Position numbers and translations under genes: made by a program. DNA of 64,000 nucleotides from Erythrophleum ivorense (Eukaryota; Streptophyta; Magnoliopsida; Fabales; Fabaceae): NCBI GenBank assembly GCA_026724425.1, contig JAIUCV010000103.1, forward strand, positions 1,922,001 through 1,986,000. Direction: 5' to 3'. Below are positions 13,901 through 24,200 of this stretch, piece by piece. The notes under the pieces were generated by a model. That model had not been told where the DNA came from, searched no databases, and was given only the letters and a program-made list of their open reading frames with translations. Within the stretch, counting starts at the first letter, position 1. Each line of letters opens with the position of its first letter.

Positions 13901-14897
13901 CGATATTTGCCTTCCCTCGATCTTGCACTCCTCTCTGCGTCGTTCTCTCGCTTTCAACCTCTCTTGATTCGAAGACTCTCCGATCCCCCTCAAGCTCTTT
14001 GTTTCGATCCCTTTCCTTCGATTCCCTTTAGCCTAAACCCAAACCTCGATTTCTGCTCCTTTCTTCGTTCCCAATACTCTCAAACTCCCCCTCTATCGAT
14101 CCCTTGAACGATTTTGATCTCTCCCCTAGTCTCTGAATCCCCTTTCTATTTTCTTGAATCCGAAAATCTCTTTTTTCTTCTCTCGAAAACTCCTTCCCGT
14201 TCTCTCAAATCACCCTCGCTTTTTTTCTTCTCTCTCGGTCTCCTCCTCGAATTTTTTTCTCTCCAGTCGCCTCCTCTCCATCGATTCTTCTTCTCCTCCT
14301 CGGCTTCTCTCCTTCGCCCTGGACCCGAACTTCACCTGCTCTTAAATCTTCCAATCCCTTCCCCCTCCTCCTTTCGACTTTCGCCTCCCTCGATCAGAAA
14401 AATCCTCCCTTTTCTTCTGATGCGTCCCTTTTCTTCGAGCCATGCGTCCGAAAACCTCTCTGCCCTTTTCTCCCTGTCTCCTTGCCTCTCTGCTTAGTGT
14501 TTTGTTTTTTCTGCCCCCCCTTTCTTCGCTAATGGCAGGCAACACAGTCATCAGAGTAGTCTGGGTCAAAACGCAGGGTTACTTGTGTTTTGGCCCTTTT
14601 TTTAAATCTTATTTTATTATTATTTTTTTTAGTATTATATATTTATTATTTATTATTTTGATTTTTTTTGGCTTGGAGCTAATGGACAAGATTTAGGAGA
14701 GTTGGGCTTTAGTTTTTTTTGAATTTGGGTTAGGGTATAGTCAAATGGGCCTGTGATGAATTTTTTTTAAAATATTCTTCTTCTTCTTTTTTTATCCTTT
14801 AAATTTCATTTTTTTTCTTTTTTTTTCTTTTCTTTTTTGATTTTTCCTTTTTGATTTTTTTTATTCTTTTTTTTTATCGCTTTGATTTTTTTTTCAA
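10985..14897 (-). repeat. Left arm: inverted LTR copy lacking its first ~225 bp
   Basis: Reverse complement of 16777-20766, traceable over its whole length. Examples are GAGTAGAGTCGCCACC near the outer end, AGCCACCTCTTTTTTTGTCT (~12840) and GATGTCAGGGAACAAACGAG (~13856), all present inverted in the right arm. Homology stops exactly where the tandem array starts (TTTTTTTTTCAA, ~14897). The pyrimidine-rich, GC-richer stretch 13,850-14,580 gives open frames up to 127 codons here (up to 247 in the right arm), but they are Ser/Pro/Leu/Phe-rich low-complexity readings, not genes. Confidence 0.75.
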
Positions 14898-16190
14898 GCC
14901 CTGCATATGCCAGGTACCTTCAAGCCCTACATACGCTAGGCACTCTTTTTAAGCCCTACATACGTTAGGCACCTTTCAAGCCCTGCATATGCCAGGCACC
15001 TTCAAGCCCTATATACGCTAGGCACTCTTTTTAAGCCCTGCAACATACGCCAGGCACCTTCAAGCCCTACATAGGCTAGGCACTCTTTTTAAGCCCTGCA
15101 TACGCCAGGTACCTTTAAGCCCTACATGCACTAGGCACTCTTTTTAAGCCCTACATAGGCTAGGCACCTTTCAAGCCCTGCATACTCCAGGCACCTTCAA
15201 GCCCTACATACGCTAGGTACTCTTTTTAAGCCCTACATAGGCTAGGCACCTTTCAAGCCCTGCATACGCCAGGCACTTTCAAGCCCTACATACGCTAGGC
15301 ACTTATTTTAAACCCTACATACGCTAGGCACCTTTCAAACCCTGCATACGCCAGGCACCTTCAAGGCCTACATACGCTAAGCACTCTTTTCAAGCCATAT
15401 ATACGCTAGGCACCTTTCAAGCCCTACACACGCTAGACACCCAAGCCCTACATACGCTAGGCATCCTCAAGCCTTACATACGCTAGGCACTCCTTACAAA
15501 GCCCTGCAAGCCAGGCATCCTCAAAGCCCTGCAAGCCAGGCACCCCTTACAAAGCCCTGCAAGTTAGGCATCATCAAAGCCCTGCATAGGCCAGGCACTC
15601 CTTTCAAAGCCCTGCAAGCCAGGCACCTTTTTTTAAGCCCTACATACGCTAAGCACCTTTCAAACCCTGCATACGTCAGGCACCTTCAAGCCCTACATAC
15701 GCTAGGCATCTTTCAAGCCCTACATACGCTAAGCACTCCTTACAAAGCCCTACATACGCTAAGCACTCCTTACAAAGCCCTGCAAGGCAGGCATCCTCAA
15801 AGCCCTGCAAGCTAGGCACCCCTTACAAAGCCCTACAAGCCAGGCATCCTCAAAGTCCTGCATAGGCTAGGCACCCCTTTCAAAGCCCTGTAAGCCAGGA
15901 ACCTCTTTTTAAGCCCTACATACGCTAGGCACCTTTTAAGCCCTGTATACGCCAGGCACCTTCAAGCCCTGCATACGCCAGGCACCTTCAAGCCCTGCAC
16001 AGAACAAGCACCTTCAAGCCCTGTACAGAACAGGCACCCAAGTCTTGCACAGAATAGGCACCTTCAAGTCTTGCACAGAACAGGCACCTAAGCCCTGCAT
16101 AGAATAGGCACCTTTAAGCCCTGCACAGAACAGGCACCTAAGCCCTACACAGAATAGGCACTCGAAGCCTTGCACCAAGATGGGCACCAA
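14895..16190. repeat. 48-unit tandem array (~27-bp satellite) inside the retroelement
   Basis: Consensus AAGCCCTACATACGCTAGGC plus CACCTTTC; I count 48 units of about 23-31 bp. Three subtypes are visible: a long form (CATACGC core; units 1-22 and several later ones), a short form (GCAAGCCAGG; around 15,500-15,620 and 15,780-15,900) and a form with CACAGAA core (from ~15,995). In the first part units often alternate as CCAGG-type, CTAGG-type, CTAGG-type, suggesting an ~80-bp higher-order repeat. Tandem arrays in the region before the 3' LTR are a known property of Tat/Ogre elements. Confidence 0.9.
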
Positions 16191-16207
16191 TCCTTTTCAG
16201 AATTACA

Positions 16208-16551
16208 TTCTTCCTTTCTCTTTAATCAGTTAAAGTACCTTCAGGTAAGTTAATTCTCCTTGATTTACTAGCTCCCCAAACAAAATACATGTTTCCATAT
16301 TTACTTATTCTTAAGCTAAGGAAATCAAAAATTGCATTTTCGCTATCCTTGCTTAAAGAATAAGTAAAGAGGAGCAACCTGCAAACACCGTATTTTGTTT
16401 GAGTCACTTTTTCCTCTTGTTTTATTGTCAAAAGGTAATTAAATCATCATAGACAAAATATGTATTCTTATCTTTACTTATTTCTTATGCAAGAATATTA
16501 AAAATTACATTTTCAATCTCATTACCTAAGAAACAAGTAAAGAGGGGCAAC
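16208..16551 (+). repeat. 172-bp tandem duplication ending in polypurine-tract-like sequence
   Basis: Two units, 16208-16379 and 16380-16551, share TATTTACTTATTCTTA-like and AAATTGCATTTTC-like text. They end in AAGTAAAGAGGAGCAACC and AAGTAAAGAGGGGCAAC respectively. Each is followed by the LTR-start text TGCAAACACCGTATTTTGT (16380) or TGTGAACACCGCATTTTGT (16552). The second copy is the better polypurine tract, the primer for plus-strand DNA synthesis in LTR elements. Confidence 0.6.
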
Positions 16552-16599
16552 TGTGAACACCGCATTTTGTCCGGACATGCCAAAAATAATAATCATAGT

Positions 16600-16600
16600 A

Positions 16601-16656
<56 letters not shown>
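16600..16656. repeat. (AAT)n microsatellite
   Basis: About 18 AAT units at the inner end of the right arm. Translated in either direction it gives meaningless Asn, Ile or Leu runs. Confidence 0.95.
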
Positions 16657-16659
<3 letters not shown>

Positions 16660-17053
16660 CAATGATAAGAAAAATAAAAAGAAAAAAGTCAAAATAAAAA
16701 TTAAACTAAAAATAAATAAAAATGACAAAGTAAAGAGAGAGAGAAAAAAGAGAGAGAGCTTTAGAAAACAAAAAAATTGAAAAAAAAAAACAAAGCGATA
16801 AAAAAAAGAATAAAAAAATCAAAAAAAGAAAAAAAAAGAAAAAAATGAAATTTAAAGGATTAAAAAAAAGAAGAAAAAGATTTTAAAAAAAAGAAAAAAA
16901 AGATTTTTAAAAAAAGAAAAAAAAGATTTTTTAAAAAAATTCAACACAAGCCCATTTGACTATACCCTGGCCCAAATTCAAAAAAAATGTAGCTCAACTC
17001 TCCTAAATCCGGTCCATTAGCTCCAAGCCAAAAAAAATCAAAATAATAAATAA

Positions 17054-17068
17054 TAAATATATAATACT
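17054..17068 (+). promoter_or_regulatory. Possible LTR TATA box
   Basis: AAATATATAATAC lies ~500 bp into the putative LTR, just before the GC-richer purine-rich part. In LTR elements this is where the U3 promoter would precede R. The inverted arm carries the counterpart near 14,630-14,645. Composition-based only. Confidence 0.3.
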
Positions 17069-20000
17069 AAAAAAATAATAATAAAATAAGATAAAAAAGG
17101 GCCAAAACGCAGGTAACCCTGCGTTTTGACCCAGACTACTCTGATGACTGTGTTGCCTGCCATTAGCGAAGAAAGGGGAGGCAAAAAAAACAAAACACGA
17201 AGCAGAGAGGCAGGGAGACAGAGAGAAAAAGGTAGAGAGGTTTTCGAACGCATGGCTCGAGGAAAAGGGACACATTAGAAGAAAAGGGAGGATTTCTGAT
17301 CGAGGGAGGATTTTTCTGATTGGGGGAGGTGAAAGTCGAAAGGAGGAGGGGGAAGGGATTGGAAGATTTAAGAGCAAGTGAAGGGAAACGAAAAGGGGGG
17401 AAGCCTTCGGATGGAGGGCTTCTAATTCGGGTCCAGGGTGAAGGAGAGAAGCCAAGGAGGAGGAGAAGAATCGATGGAGAGGAGGCGACTGGAGAGAAAA
17501 AAATTCGGGGAGGAGACCGAGAGAGAAGAAAAAAAAGCGAGGGTGATTTGAGAGAACGGGAAGGAATTTTCGAGAGAAGGAAAAAGAGATTTTTGGATTC
17601 AAGAAAATAGAAAGGGGATTCAGAGACTAAGGGAGAGATCGAAATCGATCGAGGGATCGATAGAGGGGGAGTCTGAGAGTATTGGGAACGAAGAAAGGAG
17701 CAGAAATCGAGGTTTGGGTTCAAGCTAAGGGGAATCGAAGGAAAGGGATCGAAACAAAGAGCTTGAGAGGGATCAGAGAGTCTTCGAATCAAGAGAGGTT
17801 GAAAGCGAGAGAACAAGGCAGAGAGGAGTGCAAGATCGAGGGAAGGTAGATATTGAGACCGAGAAGGAAGTGCCGGGAAGAACTCGTTTGTTCCCTGACA
17901 TCCCACAGGTAAATCACAAAACTGGATTGTTGTCTGTGCTTGTCAATGGAATTTTCGTTTGATTGCTGATGGTCTGTGCTAGGATTGGAATACTGGATAA
18001 TACTCTCCTACCAAATATTCGTGGGAGGAGTCCGAATATGCTATTCTGTATATATCCTAGGACACGCCCAGTTAGTGCTCAATGAAATGTCTAATAGAAA
18101 ATTTTGTTGTGTTCTAGTGTTCAATCGTGATTTCTAATTCTGCAAAGTTCGATTGAGTGGTAATAAATCTGCTTTAATTTTCCCTTGCCATATTCTCGTG
18201 ATGAATGTATGCATGTCGCAGAATTAGTGTTTGCATGAATATATCTGCTCCTCAAGGTTGCTTAGTGTATACCTAGGATTGATAGGAACCATAGCATCAT
18301 TAGGAATATCTAGGCTTAAATGAACATAGTTTGCTGCAGATTGATAGTCTAGATCCTATTTATTAGTTATTCTTTTAGGATTTTTGATTGCTGGTTCTGA
18401 CCTCCTTGGGGCTAACATGTTTAAAATCGATTAATGCTTCACGAAAAATTGGAGCTTGAACTTCCATGAATGAATCTCAAATTTCTTACACTGTTGTTTG
18501 CCTATAGAGGTTTTGATGGGCTCATGGAAAATTTGCTAAGACTACTTGATTTATTTGTTTGTATTTTGTTGGCTCTGCTCATTTGTTCATGTCAATATGA
18601 ATCGTCCAATAGTTTTTCTGTGCGTGTTGAAGTCTATTGTTGTGCTGTGACATAGTCCCCCCATAAACAAGTATGGCTTGGTCTTGGTAATCATATACTT
18701 GTGCCTTTATGTTGCTGAGCCTGTTCTCTCCTTATTACAAATTTGTGTGATTTTCGGCTTTCACTTTGCCTTTGGTTTCGTTTTGCCTTTCGGGTTTTGA
18801 ATTTTGGATTGATTTCTGACCCTAAATCATTTTACTGCATTTGTACCTGGGCTAAGTAATTTGGTGGAGAAAATACATGGAGCCTTCCCCGTTGAAGACA
18901 AAAAAAGAGGTGGCTGAGAAAGAGGAAGGAGGAACTTCACTGATTTTCTGTACACCTATTTTTATTTTTTTTATTTTTATTTTTATTTTCGTTCTAAGGA
19001 AATGTGTGTATAAAATATAATGAATCATGATGAGACACAGACACACACAATATGAAAAAGCTACAAGTATGTGGATGTTTATGTTCTAGTTTCATTTTAT
19101 TTCTACCCTTTTTTTGTTTTTTTTAGTAGCCGTGTGTGAGATTTTATATCTCCTCAGGTACACAAGGATCAACTGGAATATCATGTGTGACAATAAGTCT
19201 CCTTGGTATTCTTTGATTTTTATTTATTTATTTTATTTATTTGCAAGTTCGGGGGTTCCAACGACCTTATTCAATTAATTTTGCCTAAAAGAAAAAAAAA
19301 AAGCCAAATGAAGTTTTCAAATATATAAATAGTTTCTCCTAAAAGAATGTCTTTTTTTTTTAAAAAAAAAGGAGGAACCAAAAAGGGAACCAAAGAAACC
19401 TTTTTCAACAATTGGATATTAATTTACAAAAAAAAAAAGGGATTTAAGGTCCTTCTAAAAAATAAGGAGTCGGGTTTTCAAAATTAATTACCTTTTTTTT
19501 GGAGTAGGCTTGTTAAAGAAAGATAAAAATAAAAGAAATGATATAAAATATATATGAAATACAATGAGAGAAAAATAGGCAAATGAAAATAAAAAAGAAA
19601 AAAAAAGGAAAAATTATCATATAGAAGATCAATTTACTTATGAATTAAGTTCTAAACCTTTTAAAAATACAATAAACAAAAAGAAGTCTTTCTATATGGA
19701 TAATAAAAATTTTCAAAATTCAACCCTTTTTCTTTTCCTTAAAGATTTGCCTAAACCAAAAGAAAATTAATAAAAAGTGTATATTAAAAAAACAATAATA
19801 ATAATAAGATAATCAAAAATAAAAAAAAGGGGTTAATAAGTAGGGATAATTTAGGTTTTGTAAATTAAAACACACTTATTGCAAAAGGCTAAATGATTTT
19901 CACTTTCTTTCCTTTTTCAATAAAAAAAATATAATGATAAAACAAAACCCAAAGGGACAAAAGGGGGAATAAAAAGAAATAAACAAACAGAGAAAAAACC

Positions 20001-20771
20001 AAAAAAAAAAAAAGAGAGAAAAAGAGGAAAATGAAAAAAAAAACAAAACAAAAAAATGATGATAAAAAAATTGAAAATGGAAGAAAAGCAAAATTACTTT
20101 TACCTTTAGCAAACCAAAATACGTCAAACAATTTCAAAACTCATTTTATTTGTTAAAGGAGGAAGTAATTTTCGTTTTCTTTGTCTTTTCATATAAAAAA
20201 AGGGGAAAATAATATAAAAAGTAATTAAAACAAAAACAAAAACAAGACACCAACCAACACAGTCTCTGTCGAATTACGTGGACTTTGATCCCCTTCCGAG
20301 GGTACGTAGGCCCTAAGCTTTCATCCTAGGTTAAGTCCGTCCTTGTAAATAAAATTTTCCGTTCAATTTTTATTTTCTTATTTTATTTTATTTTATTTTG
20401 TTTTCTAATTTCGTTTTTTTTATTTTCTTTTTTTTTTATTTTATTTCTTTTATTTCTATTTCTTATTTTGCATATAGTTTGTTAGGGAGAATAAAAATAA
20501 ATTAAAGGCCATGGTAATTTTACACAACTAACTTAGGGTAACTATTTTTAGTAATGGGTGTAGTGGGGTGCCTAACATCTTCCCTACTCACAACTGACTT
20601 CCGAATCCGAATCTGATTCGCAGACCACATTTCTTGATATTCCAAACTAAAAAGGTTTTTTTCAAAATTTTTTCTTTTCAAAAGATAAAAATTTGGTGGC
20701 GACTCTACTCATCTTTTAATTTCAATTTTAATCTGGCGCCGCACGGTCACATTTTCGGGTGTGACACAAGA

Positions 20772-21263
20772 TAAAGCCCTAAATAAAGTTCAAGACTATG
20801 ATTGATGAGTTCATCGGCACACCTATTGGCTTCACAAAAGATATAAGTGATCTTGAGGATCCAATTTCTAACTAATAATCCCTGAATGCGCTAAGTCAAA
20901 GTTGTCAAAGTGTAGAGCTCACACTATCAAAATATGAAATTAAAATATTACACAAAATAAATAATTAAGCTTTACTCAAAAAATAAAAAACAAATCTAAG
21001 CATATGAAGGTTTTATCAATATTTTAATTATCATTTAAAACATGCATTTATATCATTTTTTTCTAATTTTACAATCTATCTCTTGACAATTTCACTAGTC
21101 AAACATTGTTTTGGTTAAAATTGGCCAAACATCCAAGTTTGTTCAAGTCTAAGTAGTGCTTCAAATAAAATAAATAAAAAATGAGAAGCTCATACATAAT
21201 TAGTTCATATTTAGGTGGTAGGTATTGGGGGTTCTGGAATAGGAATTTAAAAAAGGTATGTTT
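20772..21263. other. Spacer between palindromic element and pararetroviral copy
   Basis: AT-rich. The start (to ~20,900) continues the sequence interrupted by the palindromic element. I see no coding exon. The minus-strand pararetroviral copy ends near 21,264. Confidence 0.4.
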
Positions 21264-24200
21264 GGTTGATACCAATATTCTTAGAGTTGCACAACTATAA
21301 TATGCAATAAAATATTTTACATATATGATAGAATTGGAAGTTTAAAGATTTTGAAAAGTGATAAAAAATTTTATTCACAAATTTTGTCAAATGTTTTTTA
21401 GATATAATTTAAGAATAAAGTATGAATATTTATAAAATTCTATTGCCAAAAAGACAAATTTGGCACTATCTTACACTATTTAAGAACTGTTCACTATTCT
21501 ATACCATTCATTGCACTATTCACAAAAGAACAAATATAATAAAAATTCTATTTACGCAATTTTTTTTGCAAAGGTTATACATGTTTGAACAAGTACTTGT
21601 ACCATTTTTTTTAACTTGTACATCTTTTCAAAAATCAAAATTAATTACATGAATCAAACTTTATTTATATCTTGTACTGCTTGTTATCAATCTTTACATG
21701 CTTTATAGAGAAGAAAAACACCTGATGCATTATTTTATGCCATGCATCTAGTTTCTTGTAATAATTATCTATTGTGTATAGATCTTATTTTCTGCTACAA
21801 GGTTTTGATGGTACCTTTTTGTACAGATGTCAATCTTCTATCATGCTTTCAAGATTTCTTCGTATTGGAGAATTTAAGCTTATTGGATTGTCAATGGTTT
21901 TCTACCATGACTGTAATACTTGCAAATAAATAAATAAATAAATGCATGCATACATATATACATAAAAATAAAAGTTAAAATTAAAAATAAAAATAAAGAA
22001 AATAAAAATAAATGGTGAATAATTAAAATTTAAAATAAGGATAATTAAACTAAAATAACAATCTAAAGTAATAAATTAAAAAAAAGTGAGTTAAAATACA
22101 AGCTTGTCAAAGCTTGAATGGTTATATTCTTGCATTTCAACCCAAGAAATCCAAGTTTAACTCCTCTTTAAGCCACACTTGCTATGTTTCTTTTCATTTT
22201 CTCTTCCTTAAATTTCTTTTTCTCTTTCATTTTAAAACTAACCGTAGCAATAGAGAGTGGAGGGACCAAATTGTAAATTTTTGAAAAATTTCCCCCACTC
22301 TTACTTTATTGTCAAATTGCTTATAGGTTCCTTGATATTTCCCTATCAGATCACATGCCCTTAGTTGGTCTGTGTCTTAAAGCTTTCCCTACACATGTGG
22401 ATCCATCATCTTCATTTCCTTCTATTGTACTTTGACTGTTTCGTGCTTGTTGGATTGTGTTTCATGGTAATAATAGCTACATCATTCTTTTCTATTCTTA
22501 TTGCTTCTTCATCCAATTTATTTCAACTTCTAATTAATTGAAGCCTTTTAGGACAATCCACCTTTTGCTTCAGCTTGATTCAATTTGTGCTTTCGGTTTG
22601 CCTCAACTAGACCATACTAGGTACGTGGTCTCTTAGGTTGTAATTTCCACAATTTGACTCCCAAAAATTTCATTGAGTCTATTTCGCTCATCTCATCCCT
22701 TTTTTTTTTGTGTGAAGCTTGTTTTCTTTCTTATAAATTGTTGTTGTATAGATTTAAAGTTTCTTCATGTAGCTCACTCATGGTGAATTAGACCCCCATG
22801 CATCACCTATAGCTATGCTTGCGGTTAGTTTCCAATAATGCTTGAGCTCAAGGTATTTTGAAGAGATTGGAAGCTTAAATTATTCCTTTAGATAAGCTTT
22901 TCTTTTCGATAGATAAAGCTTTAATTATAGGTGAAATAAACTTCCTTATTTACAATTTCTCATACCTAAGTTAAAGATGGGAATTTATTTTGTTACAACT
23001 AAACATAATGATAAATTTAATTAAGCCAAGCACCAATAGTCAGAATTTAAAAGTGGGTAACAAATAAATCAAAGGAATAAAATACTTAATTGAGACAAAT
23101 TTTAGGGAAGGAACTTAGTTGGAAATATCAAATTTGAATTTTATTGCTTAGTAAGCTAGCACTTGTAAATTTAAGCTACAATTATGAAACTAAATGACAT
23201 CACTACCACTGATATTGTTATGCCTGCATTATACTAAGATTGAAATAGATCAATAGAATATATCATATGAAACTAGTCTTATAGTATGAGTTAATGAGTA
23301 AACTTTAAATTTACATAACTTATCAAAGAGTTAGTATGAAATAAGATAAAATAATACTAGGAGTAAAAGAAGCAAAATTTTAATATCAAACTGGTCTAAT
23401 ACTAGAGTAGGAATTTATTTGTAGGAATTAATCAAGCTTGATTAAGGTAAACTAATAGTATGCTAAGAATCAAATAGTTAATAAGGAAGGTTAATTACTA
23501 AATTAGGAGACCTAACTAAGTCTGAAGAAGTTAAATTAAAAAAAGGTTCAGAAAAGAAACCAATAACCAAATTGAGATACAGTAGAACTAGGATTTGATA
23601 TAGGATGAGGAGTTATTATTGAATAGATCCTATTGTTTGGTTTAAAGAAGAGAGAGTTGAAAGAACTATTATGGTTGTTTTAGGAAACAATTTAATTATT
23701 CCACAAAGAGTTTGATGGTGGTTCAATAACGAAAGAATTGAAAATTGTTCAACTAAATTTGTGAGGAGGTTATAAAACATGATAAAGTTTTTACACTCTT
23801 TCTAATTTTATTTCCTCTATTTTTGTTTAAACTTGTATGTCCATGGAACAAGTATCCTAGGTAGTGAATTCCTTAAGTATGCTATTATTATTATTACTAT
23901 TATCTTCATCATCGTCGTCATCATTATCGTCATCGTCATCGTCATCGTCATTATAATTCCAAACTATGATATGTCACATTTGCTTGTAATTTTAATTGGA
24001 TATGGATTGATATTGACTGAACATGTCACATTAGAAATTCAAAAAGTGATATGTTTTCTTAACATATTTTATGGATTTGCTTAAATGTTTTATAAGTATG
24101 AAATATCATACAATTAATTGTTAGGTTTTATTATAGATTGGAATATTTAAAAGATTTTAGTATATAAATTTTACTCAATATATGATATTGCATGTTTAAA

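Larger units (their letters stand above)
10985..20766. mobile_element. 9.8-kb palindromic LTR-retrotransposon derivative (Tat/Ogre-like)
   Basis: The element starts TGTCACACCCGAAAATG and ends CATTTTCGGGTGTGACA, flanked on both sides by the perfect 5-bp duplication CAAGA (10980-10984 and 20767-20771). The first ~3.9 kb (10985-14897) is the reverse complement of the last ~4.0 kb (16777-20766) at high identity. Between them lie a 48-unit tandem array, a 172-bp duplication and a polypurine tract. TG...CA ends and a 5-bp duplication are typical of LTR elements. The polypurine tract followed by TGTGAACACC, the ~4.2-kb LTR length and a tandem array just upstream of the 3' LTR point to the Tat/Ogre lineage. 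No gag, pol or primer-binding site is present, so it is non-autonomous. Both outer ends correspond to the U5 end of the LTR. A giant foldback DNA transposon is the alternative reading. Confidence 0.7.
16552..20766 (+). repeat. Right arm: probable complete LTR (~4.2 kb)
   Basis: Begins TGTGAACACC directly after the polypurine tract and ends GGGTGTGACA next to the target duplication, so it has the TG...CA ends and short inverted termini of an LTR. The first ~225 bp (A-rich, with an AAT microsatellite) have no partner in the left arm. At ~17105-17132 CAAAACGCAGG and CCTGCGTTTTG can form a perfect 11-bp stem. Near the 3' end GGTGGCGACTCTACT resembles the primer-binding region described for Ogre elements, but it lies inside the LTR. 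Confidence 0.6.

Noticed and set aside
14895..16190. CRISPR-like regularly spaced repeats
   Set aside because: Units are directly adjacent, with no unique spacers, and sit inside a plant retroelement; this is a satellite array.
16522..16780. Open frames rich in Asn, Ile or Leu on both strands
   Set aside because: Produced by the (AAT)n microsatellite and neighbouring A-rich sequence.
17163..17906. Open frame of 247 codons (and a 199-codon one overlapping it) on the minus strand
   Set aside because: Low-complexity Ser/Pro/Leu/Phe text in the CT-rich part of the LTR; the matching left arm breaks it up, and it has no recognisable domain.
10985..20766. Two independent solo LTRs inserted in opposite orientation
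   Set aside because: Each would need its own 5-bp duplication; the only visible one, CAAGA, flanks the whole unit, and the inner edges show none.
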